Positions 10,705 to 20,244 are shown, counted from the first letter of the stretch. The stretch: DNA of 64,000 nt from Serratia quinivorans (GCF_946227985.1 NZ_CAMKGL010000009.1:62001-126000), one strand, 5' to 3'. Notes: generated by a model from the sequence alone, not told the origin. A program made the numbers and translations.

Positions 10705-12077
10705 CGCTGGCGCAATTTGGCGGATTATTTGCCGTCTACCTGATTGGCACGTTGTTTGTTCTGACGCTGACTTATCAGGAGTTTCGGCGCGTCCGTTTTA
10801 ACTTCAACGTCTTCTTTTCGCTGTTGTATTTGCTGACGTTTTACTTCGGCTTCCCGCTGACCTGCCTGCTGGTGTTTCAGTTTGACGTTGAGGTGGTGCC
10901 GGTCGAGTTCTTGCTGTACGCCATTCTCTCGGCCACCGCGTTTTATGCGATTTACTACGTCAGTTATAAAACCCGGCTGCGTAAGCGCAGCGTACAGCCG
11001 CGTAAACCGGTATTCAGCATGAACCGGGTTGAAACCCATCTGACCTGGATTTTACTGGCATTGGTGGCGATGGTTACCGTCGGCATTTTCTTTCTGCAAA
11101 ACGGTTTCCTGCTGTTCAAGCTCAACTCATACAGCCAGATTTTCTCCAGTGACGTGTCGGGCGTAGCGCTCAAACGGTTCTTCTATTTCTTCATTCCGGC
11201 GATGCTGGTGGTGTATTTCCTGAAGCAGGATCTGCGGGCCTGGTTCTTTTTCCTGGCGGCGACGGTGGCTTTTGGCATCCTTACCTATGTGATTGTCGGC
11301 GGCACCCGTGCCAATATCATTATCGCCTTCTCGCTGTTTCTGTTTATCGGTATCGTACGCGGCTGGATCTCGCTGTGGATGCTGGTGGCTGCCGGGGTGT
11401 TCGGCATTGTCGGCATGTTCTGGCTGGCGTTAAAGCGCTATAGCCTGGACGTCAGTGGCCCCGAGGCGTTTTATACCTTCCTCTATCTGACGCGTGACAC
11501 CTTCTCGCCGTGGGAAAATTTGGCGTTGCTGCTGCAAAACTACGACAAGATTGATTTCCAGGGGTTGGCACCGATAGTGCGTGATTTCTACGTGTTTATT
11601 CCGAGCTGGCTGTGGCCGGGCCGACCGGACACGGTGCTCAATACCGCCAACTATTTCACCTGGGAAGTACTGGATAACCATTCGGGCCTGGCAATCTCAC
11701 CGACGCTGATCGGTTCGCTGGTGGTCATGGGCGGCGCGTTGTTCATTCCTGTCGGCGCGGTGCTGGTGGGTATGATCATCAAATGGTTCGACTGGCTGTA
11801 TGAGATGGGCAAAAGCGAATCGAACCCTTATAAAGCCGCCATATTGCAGGGCTTCTGCTTTGGCGCGGTATTCAACATCATCGTATTGGCGCGAGAAGGG
11901 GTGGATTCCTTTGTCTCGCGGGTGGTGTTCTTCTGCCTCATTTTCGGCGCCTGTTTGCTGATGGCAAAATTGCTGTACTGGCTGTTTGATACTGCCGGAT
12001 TGATTAAGGCGCGAGTGCAGCGTTCGCGAACGCTGACACCGCCTGCTTCATCTGTGCGGGCCGACGGCCTTTTGTAA
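10701..12077 (+). CDS. wzyE: WzyE, ECA polymerase
   Basis: Integral membrane polymerase that joins ECA trisaccharide repeats in the periplasm, with WzzE as its length partner. 458 residues, about eleven hydrophobic segments and a large periplasmic region around residues 255-330 that includes [16 protein letters not shown]. Wzy sequences diverge widely, but this one is close to E. coli WzyE across the whole length. The basic tail is typical. It sits between wecF and wecG as expected. Confidence 0.95.
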   Translation: MTLAQFGGLFAVYLIGTLFVLTLTYQEFRRVRFNFNVFFSLLYLLTFYFGFPLTCLLVFQFDVEVVPVEFLLYAILSATAFYAIYYVSYKTRLRKRSVQPRKPVFSMNRVETHLTWILLALVAMVTVGIFFLQNGFLLFKLNSYSQIFSSDVSGVALKRFFYFFIPAMLVVYFLKQDLRAWFFFLAATVAFGILTYVIVGGTRANIIIAFSLFLFIGIVRGWISLWMLVAAGVFGIVGMFWLALKRYSLDVSGPEAFYTFLYLTRDTFSPWENLALLLQNYDKIDFQGLAPIVRDFYVFIPSWLWPGRPDTVLNTANYFTWEVLDNHSGLAISPTLIGSLVVMGGALFIPVGAVLVGMIIKWFDWLYEMGKSESNPYKAAILQGFCFGAVFNIIVLAREGVDSFVSRVVFFCLIFGACLLMAKLLYWLFDTAGLIKARVQRSRTLTPPASSVRADGLL

Positions 12078-12090
12078 GGGTAATAATAAG

Positions 12091-12831
12091 ATGGAAGCAA
12101 AAATCTCGGTTCCCAAATATGAGCTGCGCGGTTTCAGCCTGTGGGGATTTCGCGATATGGCGCAATGCATGGATTTTCTGTTTGACGGCGGCCGGGTCAA
12201 GCGCGGCACGCTGGTTGCCATGAACGCTGAAAAAATCCTGACTGCAGAGCAGGATACTGAGCTGCATGCCTTGCTGGATGAGGCGGAGTACAAGTATGCC
12301 GACGGCATCAGCATGGTGCGCTCAATCCGCCGTAAATATCCGGGTGCCGACGTGTCTCGGGTAGCGGGAGCCGACCTGTGGGAAGCGCTGATGCAGCGCG
12401 CCGGTCGTGAAGGCACGCCGGTGTTCCTGATTGGCGGCAAGCCATCGGTGCTGGCGGAAACCGAACAGAAGCTGCGCAGCCAGTGGAATGTGAATCTGGT
12501 CGGTAGCCAGGACGGTTATTTCAAGCCGGAGCAACGTGAACCCTTGTTTGAACGTATCCGTGCCAGCGGGGCCGCCATAGTAACGGTTGCCATGGGGTCA
12601 CCGAAACAGGAAATCCTGATGCGTGACTGTCGCAAGGTGCATCCACAAGCGCTGTATATGGGCGTAGGCGGGACCTACGACGTATTTACCGGGCACGTTA
12701 AGCGTGCGCCAAAGGTCTGGCAGAACCTCGGTCTTGAATGGCTCTACCGGCTGCTCAGCCAGCCGAGCCGCATTGGACGTCAACTGCGGTTGCTGAAGTT
12801 CGTAAGTTACTATTATCGCGGCAAGATGTAA
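12091..12831 (+). CDS. wecG: WecG (RffM), UDP-ManNAcA transferase
   Basis: Adds ManNAcA to lipid I to make ECA lipid II. 246 residues of the WecG/TagA/CpsF family (GT26). Visible motifs are the N-terminal [14 protein letters not shown] region, the core [12 protein letters not shown], and [18 protein letters not shown], followed by the basic amphipathic C-terminus [14 protein letters not shown] that probably anchors the enzyme to the membrane. Last gene of the ECA operon, 13 bases after wzyE. Confidence 0.96.
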   Translation: MEAKISVPKYELRGFSLWGFRDMAQCMDFLFDGGRVKRGTLVAMNAEKILTAEQDTELHALLDEAEYKYADGISMVRSIRRKYPGADVSRVAGADLWEALMQRAGREGTPVFLIGGKPSVLAETEQKLRSQWNVNLVGSQDGYFKPEQREPLFERIRASGAAIVTVAMGSPKQEILMRDCRKVHPQALYMGVGGTYDVFTGHVKRAPKVWQNLGLEWLYRLLSQPSRIGRQLRLLKFVSYYYRGKM

Positions 12832-12841
12832 TCAAGGCGTT

Positions 12842-12861
12842 GGGGCAGATTTTTCTGCCCC
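12842..12861 (+). terminator. Hairpin at the end of the ECA operon; no features seen in the rest of the gap
   Basis: GGGGCAGA-TTTT-TCTGCCCC forms a perfect 8-bp stem ten bases after the wecG stop. No T run follows, so it may be a 3'-stabilising stem or a weak terminator. The remaining gap to thrP (12862-13199) holds no convincing ORF; it must contain the thrP promoter, but I do not see a confident -35/-10 pair. Confidence 0.55.
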
Positions 12862-13199
12862 GGCGCAATAAGTTGTTCAATTAACCTGCGTTATGGCCAA
12901 TTATCCAGCCCTCTATAACCTCAGCCGCTAAACTCCTCCATGTTTATGCCATAAAGTTTTAAATTGCGGTTTGCTTATAGCGGCAAAATGCGAAACGATA
13001 CCGCCCTGAAATTATCCCCAGCTGTTGGCGCCAGATGTGGCCGCATTGAACGACGTTTTTCTCCGCCGTAAGACTGCCCCGACTACACGTTGATGTCCGC
13101 CAGAGCGGCGGGAGATGATTTGCGCTATTTTCATTAAAACAATAACGACCGGTAACGGCCGGCATGCAGACACAATCAAAAGAATATCATCGAGGATTT

Positions 13200-14603
13200 A
13201 TGCCACACACTAAAAAACCGCAAGGACTACACCGGGGGCTGGAAGCCCGGCATATCGAGCTGATTGCTCTGGGCGGCACCATTGGCGTTGGCCTGTTTAT
13301 GGGCTCGGCCAGTACGCTGAAATGGGCGGGGCCGTCGGTATTATTGGCTTATATCATCGCCGGGCTGTTCGTGTTCTTTATTATGCGTTCGATGGGCGAG
13401 ATGCTGTTCCTTGAACCGGTCGCAGGCTCCTTTGCCGTTTATGCACATAAATACATGAGTCCTTACTTTGGCTATCTGACGGCCTGGGGCTACTGGTTTA
13501 TGTGGATTGCCGTCGGCATCTCGGAAATTACCGCCATTGGGGTTTACGTGCAGTTCTGGTTCCCGGAGATCCCGCAGTGGCTACCGGCGCTGATCGCGGT
13601 GGCGATGGTAGCGCTGGCTAACGTGGCGGCGGTACGCCTGTACGGCGAGCTGGAGTTTTGGTTTGCCATGATCAAGGTGACCACCATCATTGTGATGATT
13701 TTGGTAGGGCTGGGGGTGATCCTGTTCGGCTTTGGCAATGGGGGGCAGCCTATCGGCTTTGCCAATCTGACCGAGCACGGCGGTTTCTTTGCCGGCGGCT
13801 GGAAGGGCTTCCTGTTTGCGCTGTGTATTGTCGTGGCGTCCTATCAGGGGGTTGAGCTGGTCGGCATTACCGCCGGTGAGGCCAAGAACCCGCAGGTGAC
13901 GCTGAAACGCGCGATTAACAACATCCTGTGGCGCATCCTGATCTTCTACGTCGGCGCCATTTTTGTCATTGTTACTATCTTCCCATGGAACGGTATCGGC
14001 ACCACCGGCAGCCCATTTGTGCTGACCTTTGCCAAAATCGGCATCGTTGCCGCTGCCGGTATCATTAATTTCGTGGTGTTGACCGCTGCACTCTCTGGCT
14101 GCAATAGCGGTATGTATAGCGGGGGGCGCATGCTATACGCGCTGGCTAAGAACCGCCAACTCCCTGCATCACTGACCAAGCTGTCTGCCAGCGGTGTGCC
14201 GGTGAACTGTATTGCCGTGACCATCGCCTGCCTGTTGGTCGGTTCTGGCCTGAATTATCTGATCCCCAATCCGCAGGCGGTATTTGTCTATGTCTACAGT
14301 GCCAGCGTACTGCCGGGTATGGTGCCGTGGTTTGTGGTGCTGATTAGCCAGCTGTATTTCCGCCGTGCCCATAAGGAAGCGATTAAAACCCACAGCTTTA
14401 AGTCGATTATGTTCCCCTATGTGAACTATCTGACCATTGCTTTCCTGGTCTGCGTGCTGATCGGCATGGGAATTAACCCGGATACTCGAATTTCTTTGTT
14501 GGTTGGGGCGATATTCCTGGCGGCGGTCAGTCTGTGCTACTTTGCTTTCGGTATGCACAAGAAACATCATCCGGCTGAAAAACGGACAGAAACCCAGCAA
14601 TAA
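13200..14603 (+). CDS. thrP: ThrP (YifK), threonine/serine:H+ symporter
   Basis: Amino-acid permease of the APC superfamily (AAT family) with 12 predicted membrane spans; the E. coli homologue YifK/ThrP imports threonine and serine. 467 residues. The family start [25 protein letters not shown] with the TM1 glycine-rich break is present, and similarity to E. coli YifK runs to the C-terminus. The ATG at 13200 has CGAGGA six bases upstream; an in-frame ATG at 13164 would add twelve unconserved residues. It sits between the ECA operon and the argX tRNA cluster, the same place as in E. coli. Confidence 0.94.
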   Translation: MPHTKKPQGLHRGLEARHIELIALGGTIGVGLFMGSASTLKWAGPSVLLAYIIAGLFVFFIMRSMGEMLFLEPVAGSFAVYAHKYMSPYFGYLTAWGYWFMWIAVGISEITAIGVYVQFWFPEIPQWLPALIAVAMVALANVAAVRLYGELEFWFAMIKVTTIIVMILVGLGVILFGFGNGGQPIGFANLTEHGGFFAGGWKGFLFALCIVVASYQGVELVGITAGEAKNPQVTLKRAINNILWRILIFYVGAIFVIVTIFPWNGIGTTGSPFVLTFAKIGIVAAAGIINFVVLTAALSGCNSGMYSGGRMLYALAKNRQLPASLTKLSASGVPVNCIAVTIACLLVGSGLNYLIPNPQAVFVYVYSASVLPGMVPWFVVLISQLYFRRAHKEAIKTHSFKSIMFPYVNYLTIAFLVCVLIGMGINPDTRISLLVGAIFLAAVSLCYFAFGMHKKHHPAEKRTETQQ

Positions 14604-14611
14604 CCGGTGAA

Positions 14612-14633
14612 AAAGGGCTACGGATAGCCCTTT
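14612..14633 (+). terminator. Rho-independent terminator after thrP
   Basis: AAAGGGCTA-CGGA-TAGCCCTTT, a perfect 9-bp stem with a tetraloop, begins eight bases after the thrP stop. The T run is only the three bases of the stem, so it is modest. Confidence 0.75.
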
Positions 14634-14688
14634 CCTGCGCAGGAGTGAGCAAAGCGTAATCAAACGCAACATTTCTGCGAAAAAGCAC

Positions 14689-14717
14689 TAGACAGGATTG
14701 GGTTAAAACCGTAGTAT
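14689..14717 (+). promoter_or_regulatory. Promoter of the argX-hisR-leuT-proM tRNA operon
   Basis: -35 TAGACA (14689-14694), a 17-base spacer, -10 TAGTAT (14712-14717), then the GC-rich discriminator CCCCTCCCGC typical of stable-RNA promoters under stringent control. The first tRNA begins 22 bases after the -10 hexamer. Confidence 0.8.
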
Positions 14718-14738
14718 CCCCTCCCGCAACGGCGCTAT

Positions 14739-14815
<77 letters not shown>

Positions 14816-14874
14816 TTAAGTTTGTGTGCAAGAGCTGCGGTGGTAGTATTACCGCGTGAAGTTAAGAAGTAATG

Positions 14875-14950
14875 GTGGCTATAGCTCAGTTGGTAGAGCC
14901 CTGGATTGTGATTCCAGTTGTCGTGGGTTCGAGTCCCATTAGCCACCCCA
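14875..14950 (+). tRNA. hisR: tRNA-His (anticodon GTG)
   Basis: Acceptor stem GTGGCTA/TAGCCAC with CCA encoded, anticodon GTG in the loop of ATTGTGATT, and T-arm GGGTTCGAGTCCC. The G at 14874 would provide the -1 G unique to tRNA-His after RNase P cleavage. Confidence 0.98.
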
Positions 14951-14993
14951 CTTCCTAAGAGAAGTGAAGAATTGTAAGCTGTTTTGTGACTGT

Positions 14994-15080
14994 GCGAAGG
15001 TGGCGGAATTGGTAGACGCGCTAGCTTCAGGTGTTAGTGTTCTTACGGACGTGAGGGTTCAAGTCCCTCTCTTCGCACCA
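14994..15080 (+). tRNA. leuT: tRNA-Leu (anticodon CAG)
   Basis: 87 bases with the long variable arm of a class II tRNA (TGTTCTTACGGACG region), acceptor GCGAAGG paired with CTTCGC, anticodon CAG and encoded CCA. Third tRNA of the operon. Confidence 0.98.
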
Positions 15081-15156
15081 CACACAAAATGTCTAATAAA
15101 TTTAATATTTACATAGACATAAGCGATAAAATTCAGTAGTATCTGCAACAAGAAAT

Positions 15157-15233
15157 CGGCGAGTAGCGCAGCTTGGTAGCGCAACTGGTTTGGGACCAGT
15201 GGGTCGGAGGTTCGAATCCTCTCTCGCCGACCA
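15157..15233 (+). tRNA. proM: tRNA-Pro (anticodon TGG)
   Basis: Acceptor CGGCGAG/CTCGCCG, anticodon TGG in TTTGGGA, T-arm GGAGGTTCGAATCCTC and CCA at 15231-15233. Its last 19 bases (15215-15233) recur twice downstream at exact 160-base spacing; see the repeat entry. Confidence 0.98.
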
Positions 15234-15241
15234 CATTCAAG

Positions 15242-15268
15242 AAAACCCGCTTTTTAGCGGGTTTTTTT
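15242..15268 (+). terminator. Rho-independent terminator, repeat unit 1
   Basis: AAAACCCGC / GCGGGTTTT stem with a six-base loop and a T7 tail, nine bases after the proM CCA. A strong terminator for the tRNA operon; the repeat units beyond it would need read-through. Confidence 0.9.
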
Positions 15269-15401
15269 ACGCCTGAAGTTTACAGGATGAGAACCTCCGA
15301 AGGAGGTTTGAGCCGAGCGTAGCGAGACAACGTTGCTTTAGCAACGGCCCGCAGGGCGGCATCGCAGATGCAGTAATCCTCTCTCGCCGACCACATTCAA
15401 G

Positions 15402-15428
15402 AAAACCCGCTTTTTAGCGGGTTTTTTT
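15402..15428 (+). terminator. Rho-independent terminator, repeat unit 2
   Basis: Exact copy of the first terminator, 160 bases further on, inside the second tandem unit. Confidence 0.88.
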
Positions 15429-15560
15429 ACGTCTGAAGTTTACAGGATGAGCACCTCCGAAGGAGGTTTGAGCCGAGCGCAGCGAGACAACGTTGCTTTA
15501 GCAACGGCCCGCAGGGCGGCATCGCAGATGCAGTAATCCTCTCTCGCCGACCAGATTCAG

Positions 15561-15590
15561 AAAGGCCCGTTCAGCAATGAACGGGCCTTT
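15561..15590 (+). terminator. Final terminator of the tRNA/repeat transcript
   Basis: AAAGGCCCGTTCA-GCAA-TGAACGGGCCTTT, a 13-bp perfect stem directly after the third copy of the tRNA-Pro 3' end. The hairpin differs from that of units 1 and 2 and marks the end of the array. Confidence 0.88.
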
Positions 15591-15687
15591 CGCTTTCTGC
15601 CATTCAGTAAACCTCACTTTTAACTTCCTGCTGCCTGCTTTTGGTTTCTGGGGCGTGTTGGCTTTCAGCGACATCGGTATGGCGCAT

Positions 15688-15705
15688 TGTCGCCAGGTTG
15701 AGACA
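15688..15705 (+). promoter_or_regulatory. Candidate GlrR activator site 1 for glmZ
   Basis: TGTC-N10-GACA, the published GlrR (YfhA) consensus, about 220 bases upstream of the glmZ start. This is a normal distance for a sigma-54 enhancer site. Confidence 0.65.
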
Positions 15706-15750
15706 TATAAGATTATGATTTAATACGATAAAAATCACTTTGGCTTAAGT

Positions 15751-15768
15751 CGTCGTTATAAGGCGACA
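15751..15768 (+). promoter_or_regulatory. Candidate GlrR activator site 2 for glmZ
   Basis: CGTC-N10-GACA, one base off the TGTC-N10-GACA consensus, 63 bases from site 1 (six helical turns), so both may lie on the same face. Confidence 0.55.
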
Positions 15769-15847
15769 TATCTGCTGGGGTCAGGGAGAGAGGGGGGAAT
15801 ACCCGGTGGGAGACGATAAATTTAATATGACGTTTAAATTATATTTA

Positions 15848-15860
15848 ATTCAATGGGTTA
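15848..15860 (+). promoter_or_regulatory. Candidate IHF site between GlrR sites and the sigma-54 promoter
   Basis: ATTCAATGGGTTA matches the WATCAANNNNTTR consensus with one mismatch in an AT-rich stretch. IHF bending at this place would bring GlrR to the promoter, as described for enterobacterial glmY/glmZ. Confidence 0.45.
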
Positions 15861-15897
15861 ATTTTTATTACTCAAGCTAAATCGCATTTTTCCAAAG

Positions 15898-15915
15898 TTG
15901 GCACGCCAAGTGCAA
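15898..15915 (+). promoter_or_regulatory. Sigma-54 promoter of glmZ
   Basis: TTGGCACGCCAAGTGCAA contains the invariant GG-N10-GC pair of RpoN promoters. The GC lies 13 bases before the predicted first base of GlmZ, matching the -24/-12 geometry. Confidence 0.82.
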
Positions 15916-15925
15916 TATCTACCCT

Positions 15926-16146
15926 GTAGATGCTCATTCCACCTCTTATGTTTGCTTAGGCTTCATAAACCCTGGGAATGACGCAGAGCCGATTTAAGGT
16001 GCCTATTGCCCACCAGAACGATGTCAGCGTTGCTTGCAGCCGCAGACATCACACTCCGGGCATAACGTTGAGTGAGGCACCGCCCCTGTTGTCCTAGACC
16101 TGATTGCTTTTTTATACACTTGCCTCCGCGGCAAGTGTTTTTTTTT
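15926..16146 (+). ncRNA. glmZ: GlmZ small RNA
   Basis: Hfq-dependent sRNA that base-pairs with the glmS leader to raise glucosamine-6-phosphate synthase. It is cleaved by RNase E with the adaptor RapZ, and GlmY acts as decoy. The first bases GTAGATGCTCATTCC, the block GGAATGACGCAGAGCCG and the 3' block CGTTGAGTGAGGCACC match E. coli GlmZ. The 3' end is the terminator ACACTTGCC-TCCGC-GGCAAGTGT with a nine-T run (16116-16146). It lies between the argX tRNA operon and hemY as in E. coli, on the strand opposite to hemY. Confidence 0.93.
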
Positions 16147-16168
16147 GCCTGAACATAAGCGACAGGCG

Positions 16169-16199
16169 AAAAAAAAGCGCGGCAATCATGCCGCGCTTT
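16169..16199 (-). terminator. Terminator of the hemCDXY operon
   Basis: On the minus strand AAAGCGCGGCA-TGAT-TGCCGCGCTTT followed by a T run (A8 on the plus strand) directly after the hemY stop. It faces the glmZ terminator 22 bases away. Confidence 0.85.
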
Positions 16200-16217
16200 G
16201 ATCTCTCGATAATGCCG

Positions 16218-17414
16218 TTATGAGTCGCCGTTCTGCTTCAGGGTCAACATCAAACCTTCGCGCCGCATTTGGGCCGCTTCGTCCGAGCGGTGCAGCTTAT
16301 CCAGCACGTCCGCCAACCAGGCGTAGTCGTAGGCATCCGGCCGCTGTTTCAGGGCTTCCCTGAATGCATCCGCAGCCTGTTGCCATTCGCCGTGTTTCAT
16401 CAACAGCTGACCCAGCGTGCTGTTCAGCAACGGTGTGGCACCGTGTTGCTTCACCTGCTGACGCAGCGCTTTCTCCAACTGTTGCGGATTGCCGGACTTC
16501 AGGCGCGGGATCAACAGTACCAGACGCTCATCGTACTGACGCTTCAGGCTATCGAGTACGATTTCCTGCGCCAATTCATGGTCATTGCATTCGATCAGGT
16601 GATCCACCATCGCAATTTGCAGCGGAACCTCATGGCGAGTTTTACGGCTCTGATCTTTCCACCAGCGTTTCAGACCCTCGCTGCCTTCATCCGCCATGGC
16701 CTGATTCATCAAGCCAATATAGGCCTGCTGCTGCAAGACCTGCAGTTCAGCCTCGGTATGCAGGTTGATCTTGCTCATCGACGGCAGGATTTCCAGCAAC
16801 GAGGCAAAAGCGCCGGTGCGCAGATAAGCCAGTTCTGCCAGACGCAACACTTCCGGGTGGCGCGGTGCCTGGTTCAGCAGGCGATCAACACCGTGACGTG
16901 CGGCATGGTTTTCGCCCTGCGCCAGTTGGATGCGCACGCGGGTGATATCTACCGGCAACTGGTCGGTGTCGGCGGCTTCAGCGGCGCGTTCCAGGTATTG
17001 GTTGGTGCGGAAATCGTCACCGCGCTGCTGCGCGGCCTCGGCGGCCAGCAGGTAGTTAACCACCGGCTGTTCGGCGTGATCGGCGTTGCGCGTCAGCAGT
17101 TTTTCGACCTGCTTGTAATCACCTTCGGCCAGTTTGATCAGCGCGGCCTTGGTCTGCTTGCGCGCACGGCTACGTTTGCGCCCCAGGAACCAGCCGCGGG
17201 TATGAGCACCGGTGCGGAAGATGCGGCGCAGGATCCATTCGATCACCAGCAGCACGACAAACAGCAGGACGCCCATGATCACCAGGCCGGTGACGCTGGT
17301 TTCGATATTGTAGTTATCGGTCTGAATCAGCACATAGCCCTGATGGCCGGCCAACATCGGCCCGACGACCACGCTGGCGATCAGCACCAGGAACAGAAAT
17401 AGCACGCGTAACAT
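16218..17414 (-). CDS. hemY: HemY, haem-biosynthesis operon protein with TPR repeats
   Basis: Inner-membrane protein of 398 residues with two N-terminal transmembrane segments (about 4-24 and 40-62), a basic loop RKRSRARKQTK, and a helical periplasmic-type region with tetratricopeptide repeats to the end (for example ADAFREALKQRPDAYDYAWLADVL). The family is called HemY_N/TPR and is proposed to interact with the haem pathway; it is not the protoporphyrinogen oxidase HemY of Gram-positive bacteria. Start ATG 17414, three bases after the hemX stop. Confidence 0.92.
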   Translation of the reverse strand: MLRVLFLFLVLIASVVVGPMLAGHQGYVLIQTDNYNIETSVTGLVIMGVLLFVVLLVIEWILRRIFRTGAHTRGWFLGRKRSRARKQTKAALIKLAEGDYKQVEKLLTRNADHAEQPVVNYLLAAEAAQQRGDDFRTNQYLERAAEAADTDQLPVDITRVRIQLAQGENHAARHGVDRLLNQAPRHPEVLRLAELAYLRTGAFASLLEILPSMSKINLHTEAELQVLQQQAYIGLMNQAMADEGSEGLKRWWKDQSRKTRHEVPLQIAMVDHLIECNDHELAQEIVLDSLKRQYDERLVLLIPRLKSGNPQQLEKALRQQVKQHGATPLLNSTLGQLLMKHGEWQQAADAFREALKQRPDAYDYAWLADVLDKLHRSDEAAQMRREGLMLTLKQNGDS

Positions 17415-17417
17415 GGC

Positions 17418-18542
17418 TTATCCCTCCTGATGAGCGGCAGGGGACTGGGTCATCAGATTACGCACCCGGGTCTGCATCAGTTTTTCCAGCAGTGGCTGGC
17501 TTTTCAACTGGTCCGGCACGTCCATGGTGATTGACTGCTGGCTCAGGGCATCCAACTCTTCCAGGAAAGCTTTCGTGGCCGGGTCGGTGGTATCAAAGTA
17601 GGCGCGGATCCAGGTAGAGATGGTTTCCAGCGACTGTTTATACACTTCGTTCTGGTGGCGTGGGATCGCCTGAGCGGCAACCAGCAGGCGCGAACGGATA
17701 TTCTCGCGCAGGTAAATGTCCTGATTCGGCGCCAGCAGCGGTTCCGCACTGCTATCACGGCGGCGAACGGTAATAAAGTCGGCCATAAAGTTGTGCCAGC
17801 TTTTGGTCAGGTTTTGTCGCCACTCGCTGATCGAACTCGATAGCTCACTGCTGTCCTGATCCATCGGCGCTTCATCATTGTCGTTATCGGCCAGGCGCAA
17901 GTTATCAACCTGGTTGGATAACTGGTTGGTCTTGAGAATGATACCGTCGAAATCCACCTGGGTCAGGGTGGACAGCGTGCTGACGTCCTCGGTGATCGCC
18001 CGACGCACCTCGAGCAGGCTCGGATCGTTCATGTCTGCCAGACTGGCATCGGCACTTTTCAGCAGGGCGGCGGCAGTCGTCACGTCCTGATCGCTCCACA
18101 GTTTACGGCCGGCCATTTTCACCAGGAAGTCGGCCTGCGCCAGCAACCAGGTTTTGGCGTCGCTGCCGGAGATGATGGCGACTTTTTCTTGCAGTTCACT
18201 CAGTTGCCGCGTCAGGGTCGCTTGCTCGCGGTCGGCGGCATCCAGCGTTTTTCCCTGTTGCTGCAACAGGCCTTCCAGCGCATTTTTTTCCTGCTGTTGG
18301 CTCTGTTTCAGCGCTTCGAGCTGCTGCTGCAAGTTTTGATTGGCGGTGATCAACTGCTGTGCCTGTCGATGTGTGTGGTAATAGCCACCCGCGCCAAGGG
18401 CAATAACCAGCACGATGGCGATCGCGCCCAAAACCGGGCCGGTATTTTTACCTTTACGCTGGTTAGCGTCTGGTGGCTTGGGGCTATCAGCCACTGGGGT
18501 TGGCTCTTCAACCGGGGCGGAGGGGGTATTTTGTTCCGTCAT
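17418..18542 (-). CDS. hemX: HemX, membrane protein of the haem operon
   Basis: 374 residues: a proline-rich cytoplasmic N-terminus, one transmembrane helix near residues 38-58 ([17 protein letters not shown]), a Gln/Lys-rich coiled coil (about 65-135), then a conserved globular domain with [18 protein letters not shown] and [22 protein letters not shown]. Annotated historically as a uroporphyrinogen-III methyltransferase, but no SAM-binding motif is visible, so that activity is doubtful. ATG 18542 is preferred over ATG 18557 because MTEQNT matches the E. coli N-terminus MTEQEK. Confidence 0.92.
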   Translation of the reverse strand: MTEQNTPSAPVEEPTPVADSPKPPDANQRKGKNTGPVLGAIAIVLVIALGAGGYYHTHRQAQQLITANQNLQQQLEALKQSQQQEKNALEGLLQQQGKTLDAADREQATLTRQLSELQEKVAIISGSDAKTWLLAQADFLVKMAGRKLWSDQDVTTAAALLKSADASLADMNDPSLLEVRRAITEDVSTLSTLTQVDFDGIILKTNQLSNQVDNLRLADNDNDEAPMDQDSSELSSSISEWRQNLTKSWHNFMADFITVRRRDSSAEPLLAPNQDIYLRENIRSRLLVAAQAIPRHQNEVYKQSLETISTWIRAYFDTTDPATKAFLEELDALSQQSITMDVPDQLKSQPLLEKLMQTRVRNLMTQSPAAHQEG

Positions 18543-18565
18543 AGTGGCACATCCCATAGTCAGGT

Positions 18566-19306
18566 TTATTGTAGCGCGCGGATCAGCGCGTCATTATCGG
18601 CGTTATCAGCTACCCGAATTGTGCTCCAGCCCAATTCCTGGGCGAGGGTAGCCAGGCGTTCACTCACTACGACCAGGCGGCAACGCAACAGCCACGATGA
18701 ACGGTAGTAATCAGGAACTAAAGTATAGAGCTGTTGTAACATTTCACCGCTGGTGACTACCAGCGTATCAACACCAGCACGTTGCCAGTGGGCGCTTTGC
18801 TCGCTGCCATCATAGTGCACCGGGCTGCGTTGATAACATTCATAATAGCTGACGGCGGCGCCGCGCTCACTCAGGCTGTTGCCGAGCAGTTCACGCCCGC
18901 CGTTGCCGCGCAGGATCAATGCCTGCTTACCGTCCAGCTTCTGCAACGCCGGCAACAGGAGCAGCGTTTCGCTGATTTCCTGCTCGCGCGGATATTCCAC
19001 CGGCAGGCTGCTGATGCGGTGCATCGCCAGTGCGGTGTTACGGCCGATGGCATAATAGGCCAACCTGGCCGGCCATGGCAGCCCAACGCGACCCATCACC
19101 GAGTTGGCGTAGCTGACCGAATGTTGCGACAGGATAAACACCAAATCGCCATCATTGAGTTGCTGCAACGCCTGCGGCAGTTTGGGCAGATCGCCGCCAG
19201 GGGCGAAGTCGATCAGCGGGGCATGATAGGCAACCCGGCCGAGCGCGCGCAGTCGGCTTACCAATTGCTCTCCCGAAGGAGAAGGGCGGGTTACCAGAAT
19301 CGTCAT
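18566..19306 (-). CDS. hemD: HemD, uroporphyrinogen-III synthase
   Basis: Closes and inverts ring D of hydroxymethylbilane to give uroporphyrinogen III. 246 residues in the two-lobed HemD fold; sequence conservation is low across the family, but [19 protein letters not shown] at the N-terminus, [11 protein letters not shown] and TSGEMLQQL are typical. The start overlaps the hemC stop by four bases, giving coupled synthesis of consecutive enzymes. Confidence 0.94.
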   Translation of the reverse strand: MTILVTRPSPSGEQLVSRLRALGRVAYHAPLIDFAPGGDLPKLPQALQQLNDGDLVFILSQHSVSYANSVMGRVGLPWPARLAYYAIGRNTALAMHRISSLPVEYPREQEISETLLLLPALQKLDGKQALILRGNGGRELLGNSLSERGAAVSYYECYQRSPVHYDGSEQSAHWQRAGVDTLVVTSGEMLQQLYTLVPDYYRSSWLLRCRLVVVSERLATLAQELGWSTIRVADNADNDALIRALQ

Positions 19307-20244
19307 GCCGGAGGATTTCCCTGATAAACATCCTGTAGAATTTCGCGAGCGCCCTGCGCCAGCAGCTCTTCCGCCAGCTCAATGCCCATTTGTTCCGCTA
19401 GCGCCGCCGGGCCGCGACGTTCGCCGCGCACCATCTGACTACCGTCCGGGGAGCCTACCAATGCACGCAGCCATAGGCTGTCGCCATCGAGTTCGGCATA
19501 GCTGCCGATCGGCACCTGACAACCGCCTTCCAGCCGGGTATTCATCGCACGTTCGGCACGAACGCGGGTTTCGGTGACGGCGTGGTTGAGTGGGGCCAAT
19601 AGCGCACGGGTGGTTTCATCGTCGAGGCGGCATTCAATGCCCACCGCACCCTGACCGACTGCCGGCAGGCACTCCTCCGGGCTCAGTGGGCTGCGGATGC
19701 GTTGTTCCAGTCCCAGGCGCTTGAGCCCGGCGACCGCCAGAATAATGGCGTCGTAATCACCGTTGTCCAGTTTTGACAAGCGGGTGCCAACGTTGCCGCG
19801 CAGATCGCGCACGATCAGATCCGGGCGACGCTCACGTAACTGGCACTGGCGGCGCAGGCTGGAGGTGCCAACCACGCTGCCCTGCGGCAGTTGATCCAGC
19901 GAGGCGAAACGATTGGATACAAATGCGTCGCGTGGATCGTCGCGTTCGCAAATGGTCACCAAACCCAAGCCGGCGGGGAAATCTACCGGGACGTCTTTCA
20001 TCGAATGGACGGCGATATCGGCGCGGCCATCGAGTAACGCCAGCTCAAGTTCCTTAACAAACAGCCCTTTACCACCGACTTTCGCCAGTGGCGTATCCAG
20101 AATAATGTCGCCCTTAGTGACCATTGGCACCAGTTCGACCTGCAGGCCAGGGTGGCTGGCCATCAGGCACTGCTGCACATAATGTGCTTGCCAAAGAGCG
20201 AGTGGGCTTTGTCGGGTGGCAATTCGAATAATTTTGTCTAACAT
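19303..20244 (-). CDS. hemC: HemC, porphobilinogen deaminase (hydroxymethylbilane synthase)
   Basis: Polymerises four porphobilinogens to hydroxymethylbilane. 313 residues. [14 protein letters not shown] is at the N-terminus, the active-site region carries [10 protein letters not shown] with the catalytic aspartate nearby, GTSSLRR supplies substrate-binding arginines, and the dipyrromethane cofactor cysteine is in EGGCQVPIG near residue 240. First gene of the minus-strand hemCDXY operon, divergent from cyaA. Confidence 0.96.
   Translation of the reverse strand: MLDKIIRIATRQSPLALWQAHYVQQCLMASHPGLQVELVPMVTKGDIILDTPLAKVGGKGLFVKELELALLDGRADIAVHSMKDVPVDFPAGLGLVTICERDDPRDAFVSNRFASLDQLPQGSVVGTSSLRRQCQLRERRPDLIVRDLRGNVGTRLSKLDNGDYDAIILAVAGLKRLGLEQRIRSPLSPEECLPAVGQGAVGIECRLDDETTRALLAPLNHAVTETRVRAERAMNTRLEGGCQVPIGSYAELDGDSLWLRALVGSPDGSQMVRGERRGPAALAEQMGIELAEELLAQGAREILQDVYQGNPPA

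Larger units (their letters stand above)
15215..15559 (+). repeat. Tandem 160-bp repeat carrying the tRNA-Pro 3' end (rtT-like)
   Basis: Two full units, 15215-15374 and 15375-15534, and a third partial start at 15535. Each unit opens with the 19-base 3' end of proM (AATCCTCTCTCGCCGACCA), then a strong terminator hairpin with a T7 tail, then a series of small stems: AACCTCC-GAA-GGAGGTT, CGTTGC-TTTA-GCAACG, CCGC-AGG-GCGG and GCATC-GCA-GATGC. By eye the two units differ at only about three positions. Known parallel: the E. coli tyrT operon ends in about three 178-bp repeats, each with the 19-base 3' end of tRNA-Tyr, giving rtT RNA. Whether an RNA is released here is inference. Confidence 0.93.

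Noticed and set aside
15242-15559. Degenerate second and third tRNA-Pro genes after proM
   Set aside because: Only the 3' 19 bases of the tRNA are present in each copy, with no anticodon or D arm, so these are repeat units and not tRNA genes or pseudogenes.
15215-15559. Phage or island attachment sites from the tRNA 3'-end duplications
   Set aside because: Duplicated tRNA ends can mark att sites, but there is no integrase and the intervening 141 bases are a near-identical tandem unit, which fits an rtT-like array better.
16269-17402. Long plus-strand open frame (377 codons) opposite hemY
   Set aside because: It is the antisense image of hemY; composition (Gln/His-rich) is that of a reverse-frame shadow, and hemY is well supported.
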